Part shown: piece by piece, positions 23,430-34,142 of the stretch | Numbering within the stretch: the stretch's first letter is position 1 | Layout: each line of letters starts with the position of its first letter | Source of the DNA: Anisus vortex | Taxonomy: Eukaryota > Mollusca > Gastropoda > Planorbidae | DNA: 64,000 nucleotides | NCBI GenBank assembly: GCA_949126835.1 | Contig: OX421501.1 | Location: 3,002,617-3,066,616 of the forward strand | Direction of reading: 5' to 3' | Notes under the pieces: generated by a model | The model's input: the letters and a program-made list of their open reading frames with translations, nothing else | What the model was told of the DNA's origin: nothing | Database searches by the model: none | Translations under genes and position numbers: made by a program

Positions 23430-24234
23430 TTCTCTAGTTTCAACTTCTCCCTTTGGAACATTTATTTATATTTTATCTTATCTCTCTCTATGTAGGCCTA
23501 TATGCATAGACAGATAGATCAAATGGCTTTATATAAACGTAGGGCTATCACCATATAGATTAATGCATAGATAAGTATATGGTTTAATATATAGAAAAAA
23601 TTGCATATATTATAAGCATAGATAGACGCAATATAGATTTATAAATAGAGATAAAAGAGATGACAAGGGGGTAGAAAGGAGTGATAGAAACATGGACAAA
23701 GATATAAATAGGAAGTAAAATATAGAATTAGAAAGAGAAAGAGAGAGAGAGAGAGGTGAGTTTAAATTCTTAACATATTAATCATCAACATTGTATAAGA
23801 ATCTATTTGGTCCGAAGGGTAGCCTACTTTACTTACTTACTAATACTTGCATGATGTTCTATTATAATTTATTACCCAATGTCTAGCTAAAACATAAAAT
23901 ACTAGAAAGCCCAAAACCACACGTATAACCGATTCAATATTTGAATAACTAACTCTAGACATTCATGAAACATGATCATCGCAAATCAAATAAGAACTGC
24001 AGCGAACATAAGCGTTAAGTCAACCTATACACATTACCTTGTTGAATCAACATGTAATGCTTACTTCCAACAACTTCCAACAGACATTCGGAATTCCGAA
24101 GTGGTTTGAGTAAATTGGTCAACAGTGCGCATATTCGTTTAGGGTTCGAGTCTGATGTTTTTGTTTTGTTTGTAAATGCTGGAAGACATCTTCTCAGATT
24201 ATCTTCATTTCTGGAAAACTTTTTGAGAATCATT
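23430..24234. other. No supported gene
   Basis: AT-rich sequence with a GA microsatellite near 23735-23756. The paired small frames at 24015-24330 have no recognisable domain. Confidence 0.45.
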
Positions 24235-24357
24235 GTATACCTGCTATACATTACAGATGCTTCTTCTATAAAGAAGATTATTGCGCCCTACGCTCATCCG
24301 TGGTTGAGTCTAGTCCTGCATTTCTATTAGTGTTTTAACATGATGTTAAGTTACTGG
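24235..24357 (-). repeat. LINE-A 3' terminal fragment
   Basis: A short 3' end of LINE-A (CATTACAGATGCTTCTTC, then CTACGCTCATCCGTGG). It is joined directly, in the same orientation, to a second LINE-A copy starting at 24361. Confidence 0.75.
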
Positions 24358-24360
24358 TTA

Positions 24361-24612
24361 TCTTATCTTATACATTACAGACGCTCCTTCTAAAGAGAAG
24401 ATTATTGCGTTCTACGCTCATCCGTGGTCCGAGTCTAGTCTTGTCTGGTTTTCCTGGTTTGTTCAGGCACGCCATTCCAGAATGGAATAAAAGAATTTTA
24501 TTATATTGTTTATTTAATGACTTAGGCACTGTTACTACTTTACTTTTTGCCCTCTGTCCTCTAGTCTTTCCAAGTCTGGTGATTAAAATTTTGGTGTTAC
24601 ATTTGTTCGCTA
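24361..24612 (-). pseudogene. LINE-A 3' end, second tandem copy
   Basis: It starts with TTATCTTATACATTACAG and continues to GCCCTCTGTCCTCTAG and a decayed VKSLN-like end, with internal deletions. The 209-codon minus-strand frame (24368-24997) runs through this and the adjacent SINE and is a repeat artefact. Confidence 0.75.
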
Positions 24613-24639
24613 GTAATATACGTTGAAGCTTTTTTCTTT

Positions 24640-24735
24640 GCAGGGTGGCAGGGGGATTGAACCGCGGAAGGGTTAGAACCCCGGTCGTCGTGTTGATAAT
24701 CCGAAGTACTAAACGCAGGACCAGTCGGCCTCTCA
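24640..24735 (-). repeat. tRNA-like head remnant
   Basis: On the minus strand, GGCCGACTGGTCCTGCG, then GGATTATCAACACGACG, then GGGGTTCTAACCC resembles a degenerate tRNA head with a mutated B-box. No body is attached. Confidence 0.35.
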
Positions 24736-24743
24736 TCATCAGG

Positions 24744-24910
24744 CATGGCCGTGTGGGAAAGGTGTTTTCTAGTGGGCATCGCGTTCGAGTCCAGGGTCTC
24801 ACCCTGCTCTGGGACGGTGAACATAAATCTGCCAAACGCTGATGGACATCCAACCAAGAGTTTGGGGAAAAGTAGGGACGTACATTGCATTGTGCTGGCC
24901 ACATAACACT
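24744..24910 (+). repeat. SINE, diverged plus-strand copy
   Basis: GGCCGTGTGGGAAAGG, then GCGTTCGAGTCCAGGG (B-box GTTCGAGTC), is followed by a rearranged body ending GTGCTGGCCACATAAC. It converges with the inverted SINE head to its right. Confidence 0.55.
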
Positions 24911-24998
24911 GATGCAGACCCGGGAACAAATCATAGTCTTCAATAGGATTCGAACCCAGGACCTTCGGTACGCCAGCCGAACGCGCTGTCTGGCCACC
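24911..24998 (-). repeat. SINE head, inverted
   Basis: The minus-strand B-box GTTCGAATC (24947-24955) is followed by sequence corresponding to the SINE head up to GGTGGCC at 24998. Together with the preceding plus-strand copy it forms an inverted pair. Confidence 0.7.
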
Positions 24999-25097
24999 TT
25001 GTTCTATAAGCTACTTGGTATCGAGCTTGTATAATATTAAATAATATGAGACTAGAAGTGACCAACAGATTATAAATTATAATGACAAAAAAAAAGT

Positions 25098-25345
25098 GAT
25101 CTCTAAAGAGAAGAGTAATGGGTACTACATTTATCTTTGGGTTAAGTATGGTCTTGCATTTTGAGCATGGTTTTCATCGATGTTAACCCTTCCCGTACCG
25201 ACCTACTTCTATCTATGCTGCCTTCAGTTCCGCTATATACGCGCCCGGGACTGTAAGGGTAAAGCTATTATTTTTCCGTACTAGTTCGGGCAACCCATTA
25301 CTTGCTCGAATGCATGACACGCACATGATAATATAGTGTTCAGAA
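25098..25345 (-). pseudogene. LINE-A remnant split by a TTAA element
   Basis: Diverged LINE-A 3' sequence (GTCTTGCATTTTGAGC, then GATGTTAA) resumes after a 73-bp insert with TCGGGCAACCCATTACTTGC. The insertion site is the GATGTTAAGTTAC motif seen intact in other copies. Confidence 0.6.
25187..25259. mobile_element. 73-bp TTAA-flanked mini-element (piggyBac-like?)
   Basis: It begins CCCTTCCCGTACC and ends CTGTAAGGG after a left TTAA (25183-25186). The right flank is degenerate (TAAA). It is the reverse complement of the 72-bp element at 59373-59444. A CAGTCCCG/GCGGGACTG-type inverted core is visible. CCC ends and a TTAA target fit piggyBac-like MITEs. Confidence 0.65.
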
Positions 25346-25374
25346 CCGTGCAGATTTTGAGGTAATCCAGTGTT

Positions 25375-25795
25375 TCACTGGGTCTGTCCAGTGGTCCGTC
25401 TGTGGCTGACTACATGTCTCTCTGCATTGTCTCAATGTCTGTATCACTGTCTGTCGGTCTTTCTTCAATCGTTTATCTGTTTATATGTCTGTCTATCGGT
25501 TTATCGTTCTATCCGTCAATCACTTAATCCATCCCTGTCGACCTGTCTACATGTCTGCTTGTCTCTCTGCATTGTCTGTATGTCTGTATCTCTGCAATTC
25601 TGTCTGTCTATCTGTCTTTCTTCTATCGTCTACTTCTATCGTTTATCTGTTTATGTGTCTATCTGTCTATCGGTTTATCGTCCTATTTTTCTATCCATCA
25701 CTCCATTCACCAATCCCTGTCTGCCAACATGTCTGCCTGTCTGTCGGTCTATCTGTAGTCTGTACCTCCTTCCGTCCGTCCACACAACTTTCCAG
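25375..25795. repeat. Degenerate CTGT/CTAT pyrimidine tract
   Basis: Imperfect repeats of CTGTCTGT, CTATCGGTTTAT and CCGTC run through the interval. The ~155-codon Ser/Leu/Cys-rich frames (25370-25958) are translations of this tract, not genes. Confidence 0.8.
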
Positions 25796-25935
25796 CGGAC
25801 AAGACAAGGCAAGAGGTGCCCGGTCAGACAAATTTAAGATAACAAGACTCATAGGCCTACCTATTATTAAGCAATGGAAAACTATGACCACGGTATGCAT
25901 CCTCAGATGGTGTCATTGGAAAATTGGAACAAGTT

Positions 25936-25953
25936 GGGGGGGGGGGGGGGGGA
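25936..25953. repeat. Poly-G run
   Basis: An uninterrupted G homopolymer, one of many G or C runs in the window. Confidence 0.9.
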
Positions 25954-26175
25954 TATGACACTAAATTAGAAAAAAGAGGCAGTCAAATAACTTTAGTGGA
26001 ATCATTGGTATGTGGCATGGACACTTGGAGAACTTTCTCTGAGAAGCGTTTCGAGGGGTTAAAATACCCAAACTTTTTATTATAGCTTTTTTTTTTAAAA
26101 AGTAAAAATGGAAAATATCAAGGTAGGCCTATATAGGCCTAATATGCACCCTTCTCTGTCCTTTAGGCCTTTAGG

Positions 26176-26399
26176 CAAATGGTCGGCAACCATTTGATAA
26201 TGGTGTGCCAAAGTATGATTTCTAATTCATTCAGCGCGCCAACAGCCTAAAAGCCATTATGTTCTAGCAATCAATGTTTTGTATAAATGACATGAATCTT
26301 ATTTATTTTTTTTGAGGGGGGGGGGGGATGTTCCGCGTGCCTTTGAAAATAGCTCTGCGTGCCAAGTGTAGCACGCGTGCCATAGGTTGCCGAACCCTG
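26176..26399. mobile_element. hAT MITE (GGTCGGCAACC family)
   Basis: The left end resembles GGTCGGCAACC and the right end is GGTTGCCGAACCCTG. Internal hallmarks are GTGTGCCAAAGTA, GCGCCAACAGCCTAAAAG and GTAGCACGCGTGCCATAGG. No clear TSD. The related copies in the window are near 27.0, 33.9, 38.9, 46.4, 49.7, 54.2-55.5 and 62.4 kb. Confidence 0.75.
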
Positions 26400-27017
26400 C
26401 TACTCGCGTGTACGTCCTTGAGAGATTTCCATACACTTCACTGTACAGTAGTAAAAAAAATGAGATATATTACAAATTGCTAGTGAGCTCGAAGTTGATA
26501 AAGACAGACGATTCGAATTTAGAGAAGAAACTGACATCTGTGCCTTCAACACTGTGCAGTTTTGCGCCTGTCTTAGGGATTTTGGTGGGAACTGGGGAGG
26601 GGCGGGTTAAAGGGTCGTGTGCTTTTGCATAGATCTTAGCGTCTTAGCGCCCCCCCCCCCTGCATATGACAGCAAATTGCATGGGGCTCGCCGTGTAATC
26701 TAACTTGAATCGCAGTAGAGAATTGAGGTCAAGGTTAAAAACATCAGTTCCCTAAGAATTTCTTATATTATATATAATATGTATGTGTAAATCGTATACA
26801 AACTATGCAGGCCTTTTAATACAGGGTCTTCGTTGCACATATAGGCTAGGATGTATGTAGGCCTAGGCCTACTCATAATTTGTATTTTCGACCTATTATT
26901 CGCGCAAAATGTATAGTGTTTTTATTTGAAAAATGCATTTTATCAGGATCAAAGCGACATTAATATAGAGAAAGTCTTTGAAAATGTAAACATATAAAAT
27001 ATACCTATTACCTAAAC
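26400..27017. other. No supported gene
   Basis: Contains a C run at about 26650-26659 and AGGCCTA clusters. The 81-codon frame at 26387-26632 begins inside the preceding MITE and lacks domains. Confidence 0.45.
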
Positions 27018-27191
27018 CATGGGTCGGCAACCTTTTTATAATAGTGTGCCAAAGTAGCACTTCTAAATCATTCAGCCTGCTCTTTTCGTGTAGAGGAGAC
27101 TTGAATTGCCTTTTCCGTGGTCTTCCGCGTGCCATTGAAAACTGCTCCGCGTGCCAAGTCTGGCACGCGTTCCATAGGTTGCCGATCCCTA
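27018..27191. mobile_element. hAT MITE (GGTCGGCAACC family)
   Basis: Left end CATGGGTCGGCAACC, right end GGTTGCCGATCCCTA. It is internally deleted relative to longer copies. Flanks ACCTAAAC and ACATATAA share only 5 of 8 positions but both have central TA. Confidence 0.75.
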
Positions 27192-27520
27192 ACATATAAG
27201 ATGTTGAAATATAAGTACGGTTAATATTGCGTTGCAATTTTGTTTCGTTTATCGAAATCCTAATTTTAATCCGATTATCTGTGATTTGTCCTTCAAATAA
27301 AAATTACAGAAACTTCTACCACACTGACTTCACAAGGGCTAGGAAAGCCAAAACGGATTTTTTACTATTGTATCAAAAGATTTAAACGTAATTTACACAA
27401 ACAAAAAAAAATTATTTGAAATCTCATGAGTGTTTGCAATGCGTTTAATGATTGTTTTGTTCGCGCGATTCTTTTAAAATCTCTCCTTCGGGACCTAGAA
27501 AATCTGGGGTTACTTTAAGG

Positions 27521-27857
27521 CAGTGGTCTCAAACACGTGGCTCGCGGGCAGCATGCGGCCCACCAAGTGGATTATTTTTACCTGCCAGTAAGCTTAAAAA
27601 AATGTAGGCCTACTATTCGTGTAATTCAGACAGCTAGTACTAATACACATCAAATTTTATTGTTGACTTTATATACGTAACATAGCTATTCTTAGTGATA
27701 AGTAGTAAAATGAGTTAAGATTGTATAAAGTATTTTTGGTTTTACTAGGGTCGGGTTGTTTTTGTTGTGTAAAGTGGGGAGGGGGGGGGGTGAGGCCCTT
27801 GACACATCTCTTAAGTGATAAAATGGCATTTGCCCACATTTGAGTTTAAGACCCCTG
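27521..27857. mobile_element. hAT MITE with perfect TSD (CAGTGGTCTCAAAC type)
   Basis: The element starts CAGTGGTCTCAAACACGTGG and ends GTTTAAGACCCCTG. Perfect CTTTAAGG duplications flank it (27513-27520 and 27858-27865), with a central TA. It is a separate family from the GGTCGGCAACC elements. No coding capacity. Confidence 0.92.
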
Positions 27858-28034
27858 CTTTAAGGTAAAGGCAGTGGTCAACTGCATCTGTTTTTTAAAA
27901 TATATTTTTTGCCAATATAAAATGTTATATTAAAAGTATCCTACAGCAGGATTGATAAGTCTTAACGTGTATGCATGCATAAAAGTTCATAAGAAATAAC
28001 ATTTCCGGTCGAATTCGATCATTTTATTCGAAAC

Positions 28035-28148
28035 ATGTCTGTGTGCTGGGTTGCTGGTTGTACGAACATTTTTTGGGGATTAAAGTTTCTTTCATTTCCA
28101 AAAGATGTTTACAAAAGAAAACAATGCATTGTGAAAGTCAGAAGGGAA
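28035..28148 (+). pseudogene. THAP-domain-like N-terminal remnant
   Basis: A 37-codon frame from ATG starts MSVCWVAGCTN, then has SFPKD and ends VKVRRE before a stop. The C-x4-C pair, the FPKD motif and the R-R-E end match the N-terminal half of C2CH THAP zinc fingers. The second Cys/His pair is absent. It could be an exon of a THAP gene or a relic of a THAP-bearing transposase. The surrounding transposon debris favours a relic. Confidence 0.45.
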
Positions 28149-28544
28149 TAATCACCTTTTTATAATATCAAACTTATTGCTTAATGCAAAAGAATATTTG
28201 TTTTTGTTTTTATGAATTTACGAATTTTGTTTTTCAATAACCAAGAAAACGCAACTCTTGACTAAGTTATTTTATAAACAAGCTACATGCGACTAACACT
28301 TGAGTATTAATAATCGTCCCACTCAATTTTGATGTTAAAAACGGATTTCTCATAACTAATATTGTATCCTTTGTATAATTCTAAAAGACTAGAACTAGCC
28401 GTCGAGAATAAAATCAACTGTCAATAACCAGCAAAAGCATGCTTTTTTGTTTACGGAAATGCCTAAAATAATTAAACATTTAAAAATAGAACCGGAAGTT
28501 CACGATCACACCAGTTCAAATGGTCACGCCTAATTAAGACTTGT

Positions 28545-29175
28545 CGATGGTGTGCCAAACTAGGATTTCTAAATCATTAAGTGCCAACAGCCTAAAAGTC
28601 AACCTGCTCTAAAATACGTTTTATTATTTTTTATAGGGCAATTAATTAACTCCGTAGCAAGACCAAGGCAAAAAGCAAAGGAAATATATAGAGATAATCG
28701 TTAAAACGGTACCTATATATTTAATTTAAAATTTTAAATTCTTTGTGATTATCGTCATTTTTCTTTGCAGTTAGATTTATTTCAAATACAAAATTGTATT
28801 ACCAAACTTCACATTTATGGTCATTTTTTTGTAAACATAACCATTTGGTTGTCAAGATACGGATATAGCAACTTCTAATTTCTAATATTGATGATAATAT
28901 TAGATCTATTTGTTCTCAGATTAACTGTGATTTTTATATATTTTTTTTAACATTGAAGAGTAAGTAAGTATTAGTATCGTTAAGCAGAAGCGATACGCAG
29001 TAATTATACAAACTGGGTAGTTAATGTAATGTTTAAAAATGTGCATATAATTTTTTAATTATATAATTTTCAACTACATTTTACAGTTTGGTCATTATTA
29101 AGTTATAAGTTATAGACTATTTTTAGATTTTTATAAAAGAAAAATAAGAAACAAAATATTAGAAATATTAGCGCT
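28545..29175. mobile_element. Truncated copy of the 1.3-kb hAT element
   Basis: From GGTGTGCCAAACTAGG onward it follows the 54.2-kb element for about 600 bp: AAGTCAACCTGCTCTA, GGCAAAAAGCAAAGGAA, ATTATACAAACTGGGTAG, AGTTTGGTCATTAT and AATATTAGAAATATTAGCG. Both termini are missing. Confidence 0.75.
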
Positions 29176-29639
29176 CGACCATATAATAATATAATAGACC
29201 TTTTTAGTTTGACCCCGGAAAAGGGGCGTGGCCTTGAGACTCACTGACATATATTTCTTTTGGGGGCACAAAGATTTTTGTTCCTTCTTTCCATATAGTA
29301 TTTTACTAAAGGTGTTGGGGGTTTTTAATGTTATTATAGTTGTTTTTGAACTTTAAACCATAAAAACACATGGAGATCTTAAACTAAGAACATAGGAAGG
29401 GAATTGTTAAAAAAACAACGTTTAGAGCTTCTTTATTTTTTAAAGAAAAATTTTTTTAGACCTGGACTCTATGCTTTGGACCTTAATATTATGGTCGATT
29501 CTATCGTGATCACTGTGTCATTACTTTTTGTTGAGTTTCTTCAATGTAAAAGGCATCTTCACGAATATAAAAACCATAGCCATAGCAAATATTATGTTAA
29601 ACTTTAAAAAAATATATAAATATTGTTCGTAGGAAAAGG
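29176..29639. other. No supported gene
   Basis: AT-rich sequence. A 67-codon frame (29404-29607) has no recognisable domain. Confidence 0.45.
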
Positions 29640-30560
29640 CTAATATATATATATATAGGCCTATGTCGTATAGTCGGGCCTATGACCGTATGTCGGCGTA
29701 GGCCTATGTTTTCCATATTGAATATGATAGGCCTATAGTGTCACTATAGATTATATATATATATATAGGCATAGGCCTATTCATATTGTCATTTCATTAG
29801 TCCTATGCATGAAATAGTATTCAATAACAGGCCTATAACTAAAAATTCATGAAGAAAACACGCACCAGTTTGCAAATATCATATATATAGTATATAGCAT
29901 AGCCTACCTTCATATTCGCTTAATTATTTCATGCAATCGCAATCGGTTAATCAACACTTTTTCTATAGTAAATAGTAGGCTAAATATTTTCAATTGTTTA
30001 ATAGCTTAAACTGTTTGAGCTTATAACCTTTAGTCTACTATAATAGGCTAATGTACTAATAGGCTAATAGTAGCCTAATAGGCCTAGGCCTATAGGCAGG
30101 CTAATAATTATATAGGCCTATTATAGTAAACTATATAGGCTACTATATAATATAATATATATCGGCCTATCATATATAGTATATATGATAGGCCGATTCG
30201 ATATGCTATATTATATTAAATAATATCTATTATAGGCCTATCCTATAAGACTATAAGCCTATCCTATAAGCCATAACATAAGCCTATATTTATAATTTAT
30301 ATAGGCCTTTAGGCTACTTTAGCTTAGCCTATTAGGGTCTATAATAGCCTATATAGCCTATAGCCTATAGCCCCTATACTATAGCCTATAGCCACTATAG
30401 GACTATAGCCCTATAGGCCTATAGCTAGGTCTAGGCCTACTAAAATATGTTATAATCCCGCTTAACTACTTCTACATACAATATTTTAACGATAAAACCC
30501 CAGAACAAGTCAAACAATATATATAGCATAGGCCTATGGGACATAGACCTAGGCCTTTTC
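29640..30560. repeat. AGGCCTA/TATA-rich cryptic-simple region
   Basis: Dense, irregular TAGGCCTATA, AGCCTATAG and TATATA words on both strands, with no fixed period. It contains a perfect palindrome at 30161-30197. No coding potential. Confidence 0.8.
30161..30197. repeat. Perfect palindrome, 18-bp arms
   Basis: ATCGGCCTATCATATATA is followed by a single G and then its exact reverse complement, giving a potential cruciform of 37 bp within the AGGCCTA-rich block. Confidence 0.95.
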
Positions 30561-31190
30561 AGAATCAAACTGTGATGAGCTTACTTTGGCTTTTCAAGGT
30601 TCTTTTATTTGTGACATCGAAATCGAACGATAAAAAAAATAAAAAAAATAATTAAAAGTTACGATTTCTATTGCTACAAATAATAACTTAATACAATATA
30701 GCCTACGCGTTGATACTTCAACACAAACAAAGCTTTATAAATATATAACTATGTTAAATTTTATTTGTAGCCTATGCTTAAAGACGATTTACTGATCGCT
30801 CGACGCCAATCTGTATTAACTTGGTGACATGGTAACCATAGACGCATTAGGCATGATTAGGCGTAGAATGTATAATAAATGTTTTTTGGGTTAAAAACTG
30901 GTTCAAAAGGTAAAAGAAAAGTACAGTTCGCTCCCTAGCTTCTGGGTATAAAGTTTTTATGAATTAGTTTTTTTGTAAAAGGAAAAGCTAATATAATTAC
31001 GCCTAAAAACCACTAGGCCCCCAGTAAAATAACAAAGGCGAAGAAGGTTTTATTGACAACTTCTGCCCCCTAGCGACTGCGCATGCGTATACATTGACCT
31101 CTTTTTTGGAATAATTAATAAAATGAAAAGGTCTATATGCGCTGTGAATCATGGTCTGAGACCTGAAAAAGTATTCTTGTTCACGGCTGT
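30561..31190. other. No supported gene
   Basis: AT-rich sequence. Contains GACTGCGCATGCGTAT near 31075, similar to GTGCGCATGCGCAAAC at 38355. No repeat end is recognised. Confidence 0.4.
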
Positions 31191-31255
31191 CTTATGTCAC
31201 CTTATACTTATATCTTATGTCACCTTATACTTATATCTTATGTCACCTTATTCAT
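31191..31255. repeat. 23-bp tandem repeat, about 2.7 copies
   Basis: Units begin CTTATGTCACCTTATACTTA. This local triplication accounts for most of the small frame at 31123-31326. Confidence 0.85.
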
Positions 31256-31471
31256 GGAATAAACACTTTTACATCAATTTGGAGACTACTCTATCTAATA
31301 GGCTTTTCTTTTTCATAGATGTCTAGATGTTATCAGTTATTATATTTCCACTTCTTGATACTATACCTTCAAAAAAAAAATTCATACTCGACTATAGATT
31401 TTACAGCCCTTTTTTTTTTATAGACTTCTAGATCTTATCAACTTTCATATTATTTCACGTACGGTAGTTAG

Positions 31472-31740
31472 TTAATCCTCTTCGCTCTCAGTGGAGCATA
31501 AGGCAGTCACAAAATCCCGCCATGTCTCTCTGCCCCGAGCAAGCCTTCCCACGTCAGTCCATGACATCCCTAAGGCCTTCATTTCGTCTTCCAGCACTCT
31601 CCGCCACGTTCCTGCCGCGTGTCCTCTCTTTCTCTTTCCCGATGGAGTCCATGGTTGGGCTACTCGTGCAGGTCTTCTCTCGTTCATTCTTGGCACATGG
31701 CCGAGCCATTTCCATGTTCTTTTTTAAAATTTCTTGTAGG
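31472..31740 (-). pseudogene. RTE-like LINE ORF2 C-terminus, 5'-truncated
   Basis: The minus strand reads WKWLGHVPRM, then GKRKRGHAAGTWRRVLEDEM, MSWTDVGRLARGRETWRDF and ALCSTESEED before a stop. It aligns motif for motif with the C-terminus of the 40-kb element (WRWLGHILRM, GKRRRGRPMGTWRR, LCSTGSDKD) but is a distinct subfamily. The frame is unbroken, so the truncated copy is not very old. Everything upstream of the connection region is missing. Confidence 0.85.
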
Positions 31741-31787
31741 ATATTGTCACGTAGACTACTTCTAAATTCTATACCTTTTTAAAATCT

Positions 31788-31995
31788 CATTGACTTCTAG
31801 ATTTGACATGTCTTGGAATTCTAGATTTTAGAGACTTACAGATTTCACAGACTTCTAGTTTTCAGAGACTTCTACATTTCACAGACTTCTAGATTTCACA
31901 GACTTTTAAATTTCACACATTTTTATATAGGCCTACCGTAGGCTATTTCTAGATTTTGCTAACATTTCCACAGATGTGTAGATATCACAGGCGTC
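31788..31995. repeat. Degenerate 17-18-bp tandem repeat
   Basis: Imperfect units of ACAGACTTCTAGATTTC recur about eight to ten times. Related words extend from 31320 to 32100. Confidence 0.7.
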
Positions 31996-32763
31996 TAGAT
32001 TTCGTTGACCGAAATTTAATATAGGGCCTAGGCCTAGTTACTTGATTTCACGAGCTTTTAAAATGTCTACAAAGTCTAGATTTCAAAGATTTATAGGTTT
32101 CATTTGTTGTCGATCTAGAAATTTAGAACACCCTCCAAGGGCTGATCATTTTTCAAATAACATATATTAAATACATATTTAGGACACGATTCGATATCTC
32201 ATATTATTCTGGCTGTATTTAGTCGAGTTTTTATTATTGAATGCAATCCATTAATAACAATAGGAGTTTAAGTGTTCCTCCTTAAAAACAGACAAATCAT
32301 TTTGCCTTTATTTTTGTGTGTGAAATGTGTGCAATATACGTCCCGTTTAGTAAAAATCCCACGATCAGGAACGGTATTAAAACGTGTACCGAGATTCCAC
32401 TGTAATTTAAAAACTAAAATAAAAATGTGTAGGCTAAAGCCTAACACAAGGAATGGTTAAAAACAATTTTGTCTATTGAATAACAAAGTCCATTGAAGAA
32501 ATGAAAAAAAAAAGCAATTTTATAAAAGCTTCATTCACAGTGGCACATTCTATTTTTATCCCATTTTTGTTGTTCTATTTACTGGGGTGTCACGATTTTC
32601 TCCACGCTTCACTGAATTTCCTTCCGAGCACCTCAGAAAATACAGGCAATACATTTTTTTTTAATATGTACGCTCGACTTGGTCCTTTGCGTAGAGCGAA
32701 TGCACGTTGGTCATGACCTTCAGGCCTGAAATTATATTTTGTTCACTGTTGTCTCCTGTCACA
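31996..32763. other. No supported gene
   Basis: AT-rich sequence. Frames of 62 and 71 codons (32272-32716) show no recognisable domain. Confidence 0.45.
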
Positions 32764-33380
32764 AACAAACAAATAATTACAAACTACTTCATTCATGGTA
32801 AAGACCTAACCCAAAACTAACAATGCAAAGTACTAAGGAGTAATAACAAATGATAAGTTATCCTGGAACCCTCATATTGATGAAGTAATAAAAAAATCAA
32901 ACAAAACATTAGGATTAACAGAAAAGGAACTTTTACAAATGTAATAAGAACATAAAACTAAAATTCTATCTCACATTAGTTAGGCCTATACTATGCATCT
33001 TCTGTATGGGTTCCATCAACTATAGACATTAAAAAAAAATTGGAACAAATTCAGAAAAGAGTTGCTACCTAATAATCACAACTGACAAGAGTAGCACCAA
33101 TAGTTAAATCACTAAACCTAGAAACACTAGAGGACAGAAGGGCAAAGATTAAAGTAGTAATAATACATAAGCCATTAAATTCTAATTTATAAATACAACA
33201 CAATAACAATCTGTTGCAATGCCCAGATAAACATAAGGAAAACAAATTGCCTTATCCCTAATGCGAGAACAAATGCATATAAGTACTCTTTCTTTCCCGG
33301 GCTTGTAATGGGTTGCCTGAACAAACCAGGAAAACAAATAACTTAACATCATTTAAAACACTAATTTATTTAATTAATTA
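32764..33380 (+). pseudogene. LINE-A ORF2 C-terminal fragment, longest copy
   Basis: The plus-strand translation with frameshifts gives KLSWNPHIDEVIKK-like sequence, RPIL, an LEQIQKRVA-like block, TRVAPIVKSLNLETLEDRR, and ARTNAYKYSF. It ends in AACTTAACATCATTTAAAAC. This copy links the short repeats elsewhere to a coding LINE. No endonuclease or RT catalytic core is present. Confidence 0.8.
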
Positions 33381-33785
33381 AAACAGAAGTAAGATCAATT
33401 TTTGGCCCTTCGATGTGACTGCCTGCATTGACTAACACAGTTTTTGACTCTATTATAAACACTCTCAGTGATCAGATCCTTACCAACTTTAATCAATATT
33501 GTCAGTGTTCGATACATGCCCCGGTGTATTATTGATACACTTTCGATCAATCAGCTGAAAAAAAAAGCTAGTGTAGCATGCTCTCTCTCTCTTTCTCTAA
33601 TATAAAAGGTTATATTTAGACCTATATGCGGAGCGCATTGTTTCGCGGGTAAAGACGCAGGATCATATCTCTCCAGTTCTAACTTCTAAGGCAGTGGTTC
33701 CCAACATGTGAATCACGACCCCTTTGGGGGGTCGAAAGACCATTTCACGGGGGTCGCCAAGGACCACCGGAAAACCCTTATTTTC

Positions 33786-33920
33786 GATGGTCTTATTGAA
33801 CTATTCCACAACAACATGCACAGCACAATACTCTTCGATGGCGTCACCTCAGAACCCTTCCCAGTGTGTAGCGGGGTCAAACAGGGTTGTGTCCTGAAAC
33901 CAAAACTCATTGGTCTAGAC
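33786..33920 (+). pseudogene. LINE reverse transcriptase motif-B fragment
   Basis: This stretch encodes LFDGVTSEPFPVCSGVKQGC, then VLKPKLIG, matching the SGVKQGCVLAPxLFG block of LINE RTs. It is fused in frame to the hAT left end upstream, and a hAT MITE interrupts it at LIG. The 88-codon frame at 33708-33974 is therefore chimeric. Only about 45 RT residues remain. Confidence 0.75.
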
Positions 33921-34134
33921 CAAGGATCGGCAACCTGGCAACCTACGGCACGCGTGCCACACTTGGCATGCTGAGGGATTTTCAATGGCACGTAAAAGAG
34001 GCCCAAAAAGTCAATTCAAGTCACTTGTACAAGAAATTTTGTACTACAGCATGATGAATTTTAGGATGTTGGTACTCTGAATGAATTATAAATCATACCC
34101 TGGCACGCTGTTATCAAAAGGTTGCCGAACTCTG
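33921..34134. mobile_element. hAT MITE (GGTCGGCAACC family), inverted
   Basis: The left end is CAAGGATCGGCAACC and the right end is GGTTGCCGAACTCTG. Flanks are GTCTAGAC and GTCTAGCT (6 of 8 identical, central TA). It carries CACGCGTGCCACACTTGGC near the left, so it is inverted relative to the 26.2-kb copy. Confidence 0.85.
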
Positions 34135-34142
34135 GTCTAGCT

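Noticed and set aside
24368..24997. 209-codon minus-strand protein
   Set aside because: The frame runs through a SINE pair and a LINE-A 3' end with no coherent domain.
25370..25958. Two ~155-codon cysteine-rich frames
   Set aside because: Translation of a degenerate CTGT/CTAT tract, with no stable motif.
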